Below the pieces are notes generated by a model. The model was not told the origin of the DNA, did no database searches, and was given only the letters and a program-made list of their open reading frames with translations. This document shows positions 32,397-41,716 of a DNA stretch of 44,700 nucleotides, in pieces. Origin of the DNA: an uncultured Campylobacter sp. (GTDB taxonomy: Bacteria > Actinomycetota > Actinomycetes > Mycobacteriales > Mycobacteriaceae); assembly GCA_946221035.1 (NCBI GenBank), contig CAMIME010000015.1:1-44700 (forward strand). The letters are read 5' to 3'. Every line of letters begins with the position of its first letter. The first letter of the stretch is position 1. Made by a program: the position numbers and the translations under genes.

Positions 32397-33242
32397 ATGG
32401 CGAACCCTTTCAAGAAGTTCTGGAACTACCTCATGGCGCTCTTCGACAACAAGATCGAGGAGAACGCAGACCCGAAGATCCAGATCGAGCAGGCGATTAA
32501 CGAAGCGCAGCGGCAGCACCAGGCACTGTCTCAGCAGGCCGCCGCGGTGATTGGCAACCAGCGTCAGCTGGAGATGCAGCTCAACCGCCGCTTGGAGGAC
32601 GTCGAGAAGCTGCAGGCGAACACCCGCCAGGCGCTGCAGCTGGCCGACAAGGCCCGCGGTGAGGGCAACGCCCAGAAGGCCACCGAGTACGAAAACGCCG
32701 CCGAGGCATTCGCGGCGCAGCTGGTTACCGCAGAGCAGGGCGTGGAGGACACGAAGCAGCTGCACGACCAGGCGCTGCAGCAGGCGTCGCAGGCGAAGCA
32801 GGCCGTCGAGCGCAACGCCGCCCACCTGCAGCAGCAGGTGGCGGAGCGCTCCAAGCTGCTCTCGCAGCTCGAGCAGGCCAAGATGCAGGAGAAGGTCTCC
32901 GAGACCATGCAGTCGATGAACGCCATCACTGCCTCCGGCCCCAACCTGGATCAGGTGCGCGAGAAGATTGAGCGTCGCTACGCCAACGCACTCGGTGCTG
33001 CCGAGCTGGCGCAGAACTCCATTGAGGGCCGCATGGCTGAGGTCGAGCAGGCCGGCATCCAGATGGCTGGCCACGGTCGCCTCGAGCAGATCCGCGCGGA
33101 AATGGCAGGGGAGCTCACCTCGGGCCAAAAACCCGCAATCGAGCAGGGTAGCGCTTCCCAGGGCGGCTCGAGCTCGCTCGGCGGCGAGGTGTCCGATGAC
33201 GCCGTCGCGCAGCGCATGCGCGAGCTTCGCGGGGAGGCATAA
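32397..33242 (+). CDS. pspA: PspA/IM30 family protein
   Basis: A 281-residue, almost wholly alpha-helical coiled-coil protein of the PspA/IM30/Vipp1 (ESCRT-III-like) family that binds stressed inner membranes. The amphipathic N-terminal helix FKKFWNYLMALFDNKIEE, long coiled coil (about 25-215) and disordered Gln/Gly/Ser-rich C terminus are visible. It follows clgR, as in mycobacteria, but the next mycobacterial partner (Rv2743c-like) is absent: a terminator and the bio transporter genes follow. Confidence 0.93.
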   Translation: MANPFKKFWNYLMALFDNKIEENADPKIQIEQAINEAQRQHQALSQQAAAVIGNQRQLEMQLNRRLEDVEKLQANTRQALQLADKARGEGNAQKATEYENAAEAFAAQLVTAEQGVEDTKQLHDQALQQASQAKQAVERNAAHLQQQVAERSKLLSQLEQAKMQEKVSETMQSMNAITASGPNLDQVREKIERRYANALGAAELAQNSIEGRMAEVEQAGIQMAGHGRLEQIRAEMAGELTSGQKPAIEQGSASQGGSSSLGGEVSDDAVAQRMRELRGEA

Positions 33243-33260
33243 GCCACACCGGGCTGCGCG

Positions 33261-33290
33261 GCGCCGAGGGGTAACCCCGGCGCCGTTTTC
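33261..33290 (+). terminator. Terminator after pspA
   Basis: GGCGCC-GA-GGGG pairs with CCCC-GGCGCC around a TAA loop (33261-33285), followed by GTTTT. It separates pspA from the convergent bioN. Confidence 0.75.
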
Positions 33291-33295
33291 CATGC

Positions 33296-33901
33296 CTAAT
33301 CCACGGCGCCGCGGGCCATGAGCGCCTCACCCATCATCTTCGCGCGGCGTACGGAGCGAATCACGAGGGGAATCCCGAACGCGGTCACGGAAAACCCGGC
33401 ACCGCGCGCCTTGCGGGCATCGAGCACTTCGCCTGCGGTGGCGAGGGTGAGGGGGATGAGCCGGATGGTCAGGGCGATGGTGAGCGAGGTCAGCTCGCCG
33501 AAGCGCCCCAGCGGCGCCAGCGCGCGGTCCAGGGCGTCAAGGAGGGCCTCCACCGGGGTTGTCAGCGTCAGCAGATTGGCCGCGGCGATGGTGGCCAGCA
33601 GCCCGATGAGCAACGTCAGCGCGGAGAACACGCCGTTTTGCCACACCATGAACACGCCGATGAATGCCAGAAGCGGCAGCAGTGGCAGCAACTGGCGGCA
33701 GGCGACATCGAACGGCACTCGCGCCCACGCATACAGCCCAAGCACCACAACCAGCGCAGCCATGGACTCCCAGGGGGCGGAGGGCCACACGGTGACCACG
33801 ATGATGAAAGCAACAAGCAACAAGAACTTCAGCGACGGGTTCAACCGGTGCAGCCAGGAGTCGCCGTCGATGTAGACGCCTAAGGGCAGTTCGCGGATCA
33901 C
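33296..33901 (-). CDS. bioN: Biotin ECF transporter transmembrane component (EcfT)
   Basis: A 201-residue membrane protein with four to five hydrophobic segments and the EcfT coupling motif ARKARG near residue 168, which docks on the ATPase. The N terminus GVYIDGDSWLHRLNPSLKFL is typical. The start GTG at 33901 overlaps the bioM stop (GTGA), so it is translationally coupled. With bioM and bioY it forms the bioYMN biotin importer known in C. glutamicum. Confidence 0.9.
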   Translation of the reverse strand: MIRELPLGVYIDGDSWLHRLNPSLKFLLLVAFIIVVTVWPSAPWESMAALVVVLGLYAWARVPFDVACRQLLPLLPLLAFIGVFMVWQNGVFSALTLLIGLLATIAAANLLTLTTPVEALLDALDRALAPLGRFGELTSLTIALTIRLIPLTLATAGEVLDARKARGAGFSVTAFGIPLVIRSVRRAKMMGEALMARGAVD

Positions 33902-34587
33902 GGTTTTGCGTCCATGAGGTCGGTGTAGAAGGCGATGGCGTCGGCAGGGGACCCGTCGAAACGCAAGTGCGCTTCGTCAATGACGAGGACGCGGTCGAAG
34001 TCGCGCAGCATGTCAAGGTCGTGCGTCACCACAATGAGCTGCTGTTCAAGGGCGGCGAACTCGCGGATGATGCGGCGGCGGTTGCGGAGGTCGAGCAGTG
34101 TGGTGGGCTCGTCGGCGATGATCGTGTCCGGCTCGATCACCAGCACCGATGCGAGCGCAAGCATCTGCTTCTCCCCGCCGGAGAGGGTGTGGGGGGAGTT
34201 GTCGGCGAGTTCGGTCAGGTCGAATCGTGCGAGGACCTCATCGACGCGGCGGCGCACCTCTTCGCGCGGCAGCTTGAAGCGGCGCAGCGAAAAGGCAACG
34301 TCGTCGGCGACTCGCGGCATCACGATCTGGGATTCGGCGTCGGAGAACACGAAGCCCACCCGTTTGCGGATGTCTTTGCCGTTGTCGGCGACGACGGAGC
34401 CGTCGTAAAGCACTTGCCCCGTCGTGGGTTCGATGAGCCCGTTGATCATGCGCACGGTGGTGGATTTGCCGGAACCGTTGGAGCCGATGATGCCGATGCG
34501 CTGCTCAGTGAGGGTGGCGGTGAGCGGCGCGAGGGTTTGCACGCCGTCGTACGCGACGCTCGCGCCGCGGAATTCAATGACGGGCAT
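33898..34587 (-). CDS. bioM: Biotin ECF transporter ATPase
   Basis: A 229-residue ABC ATPase with Walker A GSNGSGKST near residue 35, signature LSGGEKQMLALASVL near 137, Walker B TIIADEPT and the H-loop VVTHDLD. It energises the bioY substrate-binding subunit through bioN. I chose the ATG at 34587, 5 nt after the bioY stop; the longer upstream frame lies entirely within bioY. The GCTTATCGACG word at 34591 spans the junction. Confidence 0.92.
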   Translation of the reverse strand: MPVIEFRGASVAYDGVQTLAPLTATLTEQRIGIIGSNGSGKSTTVRMINGLIEPTTGQVLYDGSVVADNGKDIRKRVGFVFSDAESQIVMPRVADDVAFSLRRFKLPREEVRRRVDEVLARFDLTELADNSPHTLSGGEKQMLALASVLVIEPDTIIADEPTTLLDLRNRRRIIREFAALEQQLIVVTHDLDMLRDFDRVLVIDEAHLRFDGSPADAIAFYTDLMDAKP

Positions 34588-34590
34588 CGT

Positions 34591-34601
34591 GCTTATCGAC
34601 G
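34591..34601 (+). repeat. GCTTATCGACG word at the bioY-bioM junction
   Basis: Exact copy spanning the bioY stop codon (34593-34595) and ending 3 nt short of the bioM start region. Confidence 0.6.
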
Positions 34602-35192
34602 ATTCCCGCGCAGGTCCGGAAACGCCTGGTGCACCGCGAATGCGATGGCGATCATGAGCGCGACCTTGAGCGCGTCGGGCAAAAGGAACGGCACCTGCGC
34701 GGCCCACGCGGCGCCGAACGTCATGTCAGCGCGCCACATCATGCCGAACACGCCGCAGAGGTACTGGAAGAACAGGCCGAGGTAGCCGGCGAGCGCGAGG
34801 ATGCCCAGAGTCGCACCTTTGTTCGCGCGGAACGGGGCGGTGTACGCAATCGCGCCGGTCACCGCGGCGGAAACCAGGTATCCGACCAGGTAGCCAACCG
34901 TCACGCCACCCAGCGCGGAGATCACCGTGCGCCCACCCGCGAGGACCGGAAGCGCGAGCCCGACCAGCAGGAACACCCCCGCGGTGAACAGACCGCGGCG
35001 CCAGCCCAGCACGAGACCGGCCAGGATCACGGCGGCGTTTTGCAGCACGATGGGCACGCCCGCGGCGCCGACCGGGATGGCGACGAATCCGAGGACGATG
35101 ATGATCGCCGCAAACACCGCGATCAGGGCGATGTCTTGCGCGGTACTGGAGGTATTGCGCCTGGGTGTGCGCGCAGGCTGTGCATTTGTCAT
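34593..35192 (-). CDS. bioY: Biotin transporter BioY (S component)
   Basis: A 199-residue membrane protein with about six helices, the biotin-binding S component. BioY features include VPIVLQNAAVILAGLVLGWRRG and LGGVTVGYLVGYLVSA. The ATG at 35192 has TACACT 7 nt upstream on the minus strand. The TACCTGAAC half-site shared with the bioW operator lies directly upstream of this -10, suggesting biotin-responsive control. First gene of bioYMN. Confidence 0.93.
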   Translation of the reverse strand: MTNAQPARTPRRNTSSTAQDIALIAVFAAIIIVLGFVAIPVGAAGVPIVLQNAAVILAGLVLGWRRGLFTAGVFLLVGLALPVLAGGRTVISALGGVTVGYLVGYLVSAAVTGAIAYTAPFRANKGATLGILALAGYLGLFFQYLCGVFGMMWRADMTFGAAWAAQVPFLLPDALKVALMIAIAFAVHQAFPDLRGNRR

Positions 35193-35199
35193 GACGAGG

Positions 35200-35218
35200 A
35201 GTGTAGTTCAGGTAGCGT
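35200..35218. promoter_or_regulatory. Divergent leaderless promoters of bioY and the DUF3046 gene with BioQ-like half-site
   Basis: TACACT on the minus strand (35200-35205) lies 7 nt before the bioY ATG; TAGCGT on the plus strand (35213-35218) lies 8 nt before the DUF3046 ATG. Between them TACCTGAAC (minus strand, 35206-35214) matches half of the bioW palindrome. The second half is not recognisable. Confidence 0.45.
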
Positions 35219-35226
35219 GATGTGCC

Positions 35227-35442
35227 ATGCGTTTGACCGAATTTCACCAGCTGGTCCAAGACGAGTTCGGCGAAGGACGCGCGCAGTGGATCATCCAGTC
35301 GCAAGTGATTCCTGGCTACGAGCGCACGTCCGCAGAGCTCATCGAAAGCGGGGTTGACCCGCGCGAGGCATGGCGGGGCCTGTGCGATGCCTTCGACATC
35401 CCCGAAGAGCGCCGCTTGGGCGTCGACCGTCCGGGTTTCTAG
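35227..35442 (+). CDS. DUF3046 family protein
   Basis: A 71-residue protein of the actinobacterial DUF3046 family (MRLTEFHQLVQDEFGEGRAQ, then RTSAELIESGVDPREAWRGL). Its function is unknown; it is conserved upstream of recA. The ATG at 35227 has TAGCGT 8 nt upstream. It is divergent from bioY and 178 nt before recA, from which it is separated by a dedicated recA promoter. Confidence 0.9.
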   Translation: MRLTEFHQLVQDEFGEGRAQWIIQSQVIPGYERTSAELIESGVDPREAWRGLCDAFDIPEERRLGVDRPGF

Positions 35443-35459
35443 GCGTGTCCTGCTTCCGT

Positions 35460-35475
35460 TCGAACAGGTTTGCGT
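35460..35475. promoter_or_regulatory. Candidate LexA (SOS) box upstream of recA
   Basis: TCGAACAGGTTTGCGT keeps the first half of the corynebacterial LexA box (TCGAAMA-NN-TGTTCGA) and part of the second. A -10 TACAGT lies at 35505-35510, so this box sits at or just upstream of the -35 region. Confidence 0.5.
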
Positions 35476-35504
35476 GTACGTTCAATGGTGTCGCCGTCGT
35501 GTCC

Positions 35505-35510
35505 TACAGT
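35505..35510 (+). promoter_or_regulatory. Candidate -10 element for recA
   Basis: TACAGT would start a transcript near 35517, giving a leader of about 100 nt before the recA ATG. Confidence 0.45.
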
Positions 35511-35619
35511 GACTTTCGTCCCCGTTGGAACACGAATGGAACCGAAGCGGTAGTAACCAACGTCTAAGTAGGTGGCGGGATCCCGTATTCACCGGAGAGA
35601 ACTGGAGGAAGACCACACC

Positions 35620-36756
35620 ATGGCAGCAAAGAAGAAGACGGCTAGCGCCGCAGGAAACGACCGGCAAAATGCGCTCGATGCAGCGCTGGCGATGATCGAG
35701 AAGGACTTTGGCAAGGGCGCGATCATGCGTCTCGGCGAGGACAACCGCCCGCCGATCCAGTCCATCTCATCGGGCAACACCGCCATTGACGTCGCGCTGG
35801 GCATCGGCGGGTGGCCGCGCGGGCGAATTGTGGAGATCTACGGTCCGGAGTCCTCGGGTAAAACCACCGTTGCCCTCCACGCGATCGCGGAGGCACAGAA
35901 GGCCGGCGGCATCGCCGCGTTTATCGACGCCGAGCACGCCCTCGACCCCGAATACGCAAAGAAGCTCGGTGTGGACACCGAGAACCTTCTGGTTTCCCAG
36001 CCGGACACCGGTGAGCAGGCGCTGGAGATCGCCGACATGCTGGTGCGCTCGGGTGCGATCGACATCATCGTGATCGACTCCGTTGCCGCGCTCACCCCGA
36101 AGGCCGAGATTGAGGGCGAGATGGGCGACAGCCACGTCGGCCTGCAAGCCCGCCTCATGTCCCAGGCGCTGCGCAAGATGACCGGCGCGCTGTACAACTC
36201 GGGCACCACCGCAATCTTCATCAACCAGCTGCGCGAGAAGATCGGCGTGATGTTCGGCTCCCCCGAAACCACCACCGGCGGCAAGGCGCTGAAGTTCTAC
36301 GCCTCGGTGCGTTGCGACGTCCGCCGGATCCAAACCCTCAAGGACGGCCAAGATTCCATCGGCAACCGCACCAAGCTCAAGGTGGTGAAGAACAAGGTTT
36401 CCCCGCCGTTCAAGATCGCCGAGTTCGACATCATGTACGGCGAAGGCATCTCGCGGGAGAGCTCCATCATCGACATGGCGGTGGAGAACGGCATTGTGAA
36501 GAAGTCGGGGTCCTGGTTCACCTACGAGGGCGATCAGTTGGGCCAAGGCAAGGAGAAGGCCCGTCTGTTCCTGAAGGAGAACACGGATCTGGCCGACGAA
36601 ATCGAGGACAAGATTTTCAAGGCCCTCGGCGTGGGCAAGTACGCGGGCGCGAACGACGACGAGCTCACCGACGACCCGGTGGACATGGTGCCCAACATCG
36701 ACTTCGACGACGATGAAGACGACGAACTGGTGGCCCCGGGCACACCAGCCCAGTAG
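35620..36756 (+). CDS. recA: Recombinase RecA
   Basis: A 378-residue RecA with Walker A GPESSGKTT near residue 76, IDAEHALDPEYAKKLGVD, Walker B VIDSVAAL and the L1/L2 loops (MGDSHVGLQARLMSQALRKM). It drives homologous recombination and LexA autocleavage. The ATG at 35620 follows GGAGG (35604-35608) at slightly long spacing. No intein is present, unlike M. tuberculosis. The C terminus is acidic. recX follows 9 nt later. Confidence 0.98.
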   Translation: MAAKKKTASAAGNDRQNALDAALAMIEKDFGKGAIMRLGEDNRPPIQSISSGNTAIDVALGIGGWPRGRIVEIYGPESSGKTTVALHAIAEAQKAGGIAAFIDAEHALDPEYAKKLGVDTENLLVSQPDTGEQALEIADMLVRSGAIDIIVIDSVAALTPKAEIEGEMGDSHVGLQARLMSQALRKMTGALYNSGTTAIFINQLREKIGVMFGSPETTTGGKALKFYASVRCDVRRIQTLKDGQDSIGNRTKLKVVKNKVSPPFKIAEFDIMYGEGISRESSIIDMAVENGIVKKSGSWFTYEGDQLGQGKEKARLFLKENTDLADEIEDKIFKALGVGKYAGANDDELTDDPVDMVPNIDFDDDEDDELVAPGTPAQ

Positions 36757-36765
36757 GAGGCTCCG

Positions 36766-37356
36766 GTGGCGGTTACCCCGGATCCAGATAAAGTGGCCGC
36801 GCTGAAAGCGGCCCTGGAGGCCTACCAGCCCGGCACCGGGTTGGTTGACCGCGCGCGGGAGGAGGCGCTCGCGCCGATCCGCAAACGCGCCCTGGGGCTA
36901 CTCGATCAGCGAGCGCGATCGCGCGAAGAGCTGCGCACGCGCTTGGTCGATGCCGAGTTCGAGCCGCACCTGGTAGACGAGCTCCTCGACGAGTTGGCGG
37001 GATCCGGCCTGATCAACGACGCGCAGTTTGCGTCGGAATGGGTCCGCCAACGCGCCACCCGGCGCGGCAAATCCGCACGCGCGTTGGATCTCGAGCTGCG
37101 CGAGAAAGGGGTTGCGCAAGCCGATCGCGCCGCCGCGCTGGACCAGATCTCGGAGGCGGATGAGGAGCGCACCGCCCGTGCGGTTGCCGAAAAGGCCGCG
37201 CGCAAGGTCAACGCAGTGCCAGCGGACCGCGCCGAGTACGACAAACACCTGCGCCGCGTCGTGGGGGCGCTGGCGCGCCGCGGGTTCAACCAGGGGATGG
37301 CGCTGCAGCTGGGGCGGGAAGCCCTCGACGCGCGCATCGAGGCGGTAGAGCAGTAA
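36766..37356 (+). CDS. recX: Regulatory protein RecX
   Basis: A 196-residue RecX, the RecA modulator, with the three-helix repeat pattern: ALGLLDQRARSREELRTRLV, ELAGSGLINDAQFASEWVRQ and ALARRGFNQGMALQL. The GTG at 36766 has GGAGG overlapping the recA stop with 5-nt spacing, so the genes are coupled. A biotin operon follows behind its own operator. Confidence 0.93.
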   Translation: MAVTPDPDKVAALKAALEAYQPGTGLVDRAREEALAPIRKRALGLLDQRARSREELRTRLVDAEFEPHLVDELLDELAGSGLINDAQFASEWVRQRATRRGKSARALDLELREKGVAQADRAAALDQISEADEERTARAVAEKAARKVNAVPADRAEYDKHLRRVVGALARRGFNQGMALQLGREALDARIEAVEQ

Positions 37357-37364
37357 CCCCAATA

Positions 37365-37381
37365 CCTGAACACTGTTCAGG
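37365..37381. promoter_or_regulatory. BioQ-type operator upstream of bioW
   Basis: CCTGAACACTGTTCAGG is a perfect 17-bp palindrome centred on 37373. It contains TGAAC-N3-GTTCA, close to the BioQ (TetR-family) box TGAAC-N3-GTTAC described in C. glutamicum. It lies 9 nt upstream of the -10 TACACT (37391-37396), so a bound repressor would block the promoter. Confidence 0.7.
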
Positions 37382-37390
37382 GCGGTTTTC

Positions 37391-37396
37391 TACACT
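37391..37396 (+). promoter_or_regulatory. -10 element for leaderless bioW
   Basis: TACACT lies 6 nt before the ATG at 37403, with the palindrome directly upstream. Confidence 0.5.
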
Positions 37397-37402
37397 ATCC
37401 GC

Positions 37403-38112
37403 ATGACATTGTTTAGCGTGAAAATGCGCTCGAGTGCAGGCGGCACCCATATCTCGGGTGCAGAGCGAATCGTGGAGGAACACGAGATCGACTCAGTTTG
37501 CGCTGCCGTGAGCCGCCGCGCACTCGCACACGTCAAAGGCCAGCCCGATTCGATCACCATCACGGTGACCGCCATCGATGAAGATGTCACGCGGGTTCCG
37601 GCATTGCCGATCTCTGAAGCCCGCTCCAGCACTCCAGACCAAGCCCGCGAGGTTGCGCTGGGCATCCTGGCCCCGCTGACTCCGCACGCGGAACTCGCGT
37701 GGGAGCTTCTCACGAGCGTGCGCGACATGCGCGGGGCGATCCTCTTCGACGCCGCCACAGGACAACGCCTCGAGCACGACCCCGCACGCGGCGTTCGGGT
37801 GACGTCGATGGATGCCGCCGAAGCAACGACGGAGAGTTCGGAACGGTGTTCGGGAAAGATACGGGTCACCGATGCGGTTGTCCTCGCCTCCAAGGTCGCC
37901 CACCACCCAGCGGTGCTCGCGGAGGTGTGCATCTCGGACGATCCGGATTACACCACCGGGTACGTAGCAACGCGTTCGCTCGGATACGTGCGCGTGCCCA
38001 ACATGAAGTCGGCGGGATCCCCGGTGGGAGGGCGTCTCTTCTTGGTGAATACGGATGATGTGGCGGAGGTAGTTGCCTACCTGGAGCACACCCCGGTGCT
38101 CGTCGAAGATCT

Positions 38113-38116
<4 letters not shown>
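37403..38116 (+). CDS. bioW: 6-carboxyhexanoate--CoA ligase (pimeloyl-CoA synthetase)
   Basis: A 237-residue BioW that activates pimelate with ATP and CoA to pimeloyl-CoA, the first dedicated step of the BioW route to biotin. The N terminus FSVKMRSSAGGTHISGAERI is the family signature; HVKGQPDSITITV and the C-terminal GYVATRSLGYVRVPNMK, GGRLFLV continue it. The ATG at 37403 follows the operator and -10. bioF overlaps its stop by 4 nt. BioW is patchily distributed in corynebacteria, many of which need biotin, so acquisition is possible. Confidence 0.88.
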
Positions 38117-39285
<1,169 letters not shown>

Positions 39286-39296
39286 ACTGTCTCGCC

Positions 39297-40814
39297 GTGA
39301 CTACGGCTGTCTCTTCCACCCACCACCCACGCACCTATGAAGTTCGCACGTTCGGCTGCCAAATGAACGTGCACGACTCAGAGCGGCTCTCCGGCATGCT
39401 CGAGGACGCCGGTTACGTCGCGGCGCCGGCAGGGGAGGAGGCCGACTTGGTCGTCTTCAACACGTGCGCGGTGCGCGACAACGCGGACCAGCGCCTCTAC
39501 GGCTCGCTAGGCCAGATGAAGCACGCCAAGGAGCACCACCCGGGCATGCAGATCGCGGTGGGCGGGTGCCTCGCCCAGAAGGACCGGGCGACCATCGTGA
39601 AGAAGGCGCCGTGGGTGGACGCCGTCTTCGGCACTCACAACCTCTCGGCCCTGCCCGCGCTTTTGGACCGCGCCCGCACCCAGGACGAGGCGCAGGTCGA
39701 GATCGTGGAGGCCCTCGAAGTTTTTCCTTCGGTGCTCCCAGCGAAGCGCGAATCCACCTACGCGGGGTGGGTGTCCGTGTCGGTGGGGTGCAACAATACA
39801 TGTACGTTCTGCATTGTGCCGTCGCTACGCGGTAAAGAGCTCGACCGCCGCCCCGGCGACATCCTCGCGGAGGTGAAGGCGCTGGTGGATCAGGGGGTCT
39901 CGGAGATCACCCTGCTCGGGCAGAACGTGAACGCGTACGGCGTGAACTTTGTCGACGAGGACATGGAGCGCGACCGTTCCGCCTTTTCCAAGCTGCTGCG
40001 CGCCTGCGGTGAGATCGAGGGTTTGGAGCGGGTGCGCTTCACCTCACCGCACCCGGCGGAGTTCACCTCCGATGTCATCGACGCCATGGCGGAAACGCCG
40101 AACGTGTGCCCGCAGCTGCACATGCCGCTGCAGTCCGGTTCGGACAAGGTGCTCAAAGAGATGCGCCGCTCCTACCGGTCGAAGAAGTTCCTGGCCATTT
40201 TGGATGAAGTGCGCGAGAAGCTGCCGCACGCGTCAATCACCACCGACATCATCGTCGGCTTCCCAGGGGAGACGGAGCAAGACTTCCAGGACACCCTAGA
40301 TGTGGTGGAGAAGGCGCGGTTTACCTCGGCGTACACGTTCCAATATTCGCCGCGCCCGGGCACGCCTGCCGCGGAGATGGCCGACCAGATTCCCAAGCAC
40401 GTGGTGCAGGAGCGCTTCGAGCGGCTCGTTGCGCTCCAGGACCGCATCTCTGCTGAGGAGAACGCGAAGCTGGTGGGCACTGAGCAGGAGCTTCTCGTGC
40501 AAGCAGACGGTGGGCGCAAGAACGACAAAACGAACCGGATGTCGGGCCGCGCCCGCGACGGCCGCCTGGTCCACTTCAGCTACGGCGAGGAGGACATCCG
40601 CCCCGGCGATTACGTCACGGTCACGGTGACCGACTCGAAGCCGCACTACCTCATCGCGGATTCCGGTGTCCACGCGCATCGCCGCACGAAGGCCGGCGAC
40701 AACTCGGCTGCAGGCCAGACCCCGACCACCGCGCCGGTTGGCGTGGGTCTCGGTTTGCCCGCTGTGGGTCGCCCCGCGCCCGCACCCGCCGATTCAGCCT
40801 GGTGCTCGGGCTAG
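39297..40814 (+). CDS. miaB: tRNA-2-methylthio-N6-dimethylallyladenosine synthase
   Basis: A 505-residue radical-SAM methylthiotransferase that adds the 2-methylthio group to i6A37 of tRNA. The three N-terminal cluster cysteines (FGCQMN, FNTCAVRDNA, VGGCLAQK), the radical-SAM motif GCNNTCTFC near residue 163 and a C-terminal TRAM domain (about 385-455) are present. A Thr/Ala/Pro-rich tail of about 50 residues follows. The GTG at 39297 is supported by the -10 hexamer and by family alignment; a longer frame lies within bioF. Confidence 0.95.
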   Translation: MTTAVSSTHHPRTYEVRTFGCQMNVHDSERLSGMLEDAGYVAAPAGEEADLVVFNTCAVRDNADQRLYGSLGQMKHAKEHHPGMQIAVGGCLAQKDRATIVKKAPWVDAVFGTHNLSALPALLDRARTQDEAQVEIVEALEVFPSVLPAKRESTYAGWVSVSVGCNNTCTFCIVPSLRGKELDRRPGDILAEVKALVDQGVSEITLLGQNVNAYGVNFVDEDMERDRSAFSKLLRACGEIEGLERVRFTSPHPAEFTSDVIDAMAETPNVCPQLHMPLQSGSDKVLKEMRRSYRSKKFLAILDEVREKLPHASITTDIIVGFPGETEQDFQDTLDVVEKARFTSAYTFQYSPRPGTPAAEMADQIPKHVVQERFERLVALQDRISAEENAKLVGTEQELLVQADGGRKNDKTNRMSGRARDGRLVHFSYGEEDIRPGDYVTVTVTDSKPHYLIADSGVHAHRRTKAGDNSAAGQTPTTAPVGVGLGLPAVGRPAPAPADSAWCSG

Positions 40815-40817
40815 GTC

Positions 40818-40823
40818 TACAGT
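40818..40823 (+). promoter_or_regulatory. -10 element for the leaderless Rv2732c-like gene
   Basis: TACAGT lies 8 nt before the ATG at 40832. Confidence 0.45.
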
Positions 40824-40831
40824 TGGGCGAC

Positions 40832-41440
40832 ATGAGCCAGCCCAGCACCAACCAAGACCTTGCCCGCGCCGAAAAAGACACGGCCTCAACAGTGGAGATG
40901 GGGGCGCGCCGCTGGGTGCTCGCCGCGTGCGTGGTCGCTTACCTCATCGCGCTGTTCTTGCCGTTCGCTGGCGGCGCCTCGGGGTGGCAGGTCGTGGGAT
41001 CCACGGCGGCCGCAGAGCAGGCGCAGACGACACTCACCGAGTACCTCTTCGCCTGGTTTTCGCTGGCGGGCCTGGGCATCCTGACCACCCTCGCCGTGGC
41101 GCTGAGGCGGTTTCCCCTCACGGTCATGGCTTGGGCCGTGACCACCGTGTCGCTGGTGCTGTCGGTGCTGGGCATCTGGCTGCGCAACTCGGGCGGGATC
41201 GACATCAACCGTGGAGCGGGCTACTACCTGGCCATGCTGGCCGTGGCGGTCGCGGTGTTTACTATCTTCCCGGTGTTTCTCAACCGCAGCGACGAGCACC
41301 TGAGCGTGGCACGGCAGCGCGCCGCGGCGCAAGAAACCGACGCCATCGCGAACGCGCAGCGCTCGGCCTCAGCGGCGCACGAGAACCCCCTGCTTGTCGA
41401 CGACCGGCGCGCCCGCGCCGCCGAACGCCACCGCCGCTAG
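40832..41440 (+). CDS. Rv2732c family membrane protein
   Basis: A 202-residue protein with four membrane helices (about residues 28-47, 67-88, 95-115 and 127-150) and a charged C-terminal tail. It follows miaB exactly as Rv2732c does in M. tuberculosis. Its function is unknown. The start is supported by a -10 hexamer 8 nt upstream. Its stop overlaps the convergent stop of the immunity-like gene (shared bases 41438-41439). Confidence 0.8.
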   Translation: MSQPSTNQDLARAEKDTASTVEMGARRWVLAACVVAYLIALFLPFAGGASGWQVVGSTAAAEQAQTTLTEYLFAWFSLAGLGILTTLAVALRRFPLTVMAWAVTTVSLVLSVLGIWLRNSGGIDINRGAGYYLAMLAVAVAVFTIFPVFLNRSDEHLSVARQRAAAQETDAIANAQRSASAAHENPLLVDDRRARAAERHRR

Positions 41441-41712
41441 AACGAAACCACCACTCGCGACTGCGAGTGCCAGACTCGATTCACCGTGTCCTGAGCTTCT
41501 CTGTCGCGCTGTACGATTCCAGTAGCCTTGTTCACCACGTAACCGGGTGCGCCGTCCTTATCCGGGTTGCCGAGGATGAGAAAGACGTCTCCGCCGTCAA
41601 CACCTCGGTAGCCAACCCAGGAGTCGTTTCTCCGGCCAATGGCTTCCACCACTGCCGCGCGCGCCGCTGGGAAATCGTCGACGAGATGCTCGTGCCTAAG
41701 TGCGTAAGTCAC
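41437..41712 (-). CDS. Probable immunity protein next to papain-fold toxin module
   Basis: A 91-residue protein read from GTG at 41712; GGAGG in the last codons of the toxin gene lies 9 nt upstream, so translation is coupled. The sequence (GRRNDSWVGYRGVDGGDVFL, GNPDKDGAPGYVVNKATGIV) resembles small YrhB/Imm35-type proteins that guard against papain-like toxins, but I am not sure of the family. No signal peptide. The G+C content is clearly lower than that of neighbouring core genes. The immunity role is inferred from position. Confidence 0.55.
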   Translation of the reverse strand: MTYALRHEHLVDDFPAARAAVVEAIGRRNDSWVGYRGVDGGDVFLILGNPDKDGAPGYVVNKATGIVQRDREAQDTVNRVWHSQSRVVVSF

Positions 41713-41716
41713 GTCT

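Noticed and set aside
35928..35940. GTTTATCGACG in recA as a further copy of the GCTTATCGAC word
   Set aside because: It differs at the second base and encodes conserved RecA residues (FIDAEH), so it is explained by protein constraint.
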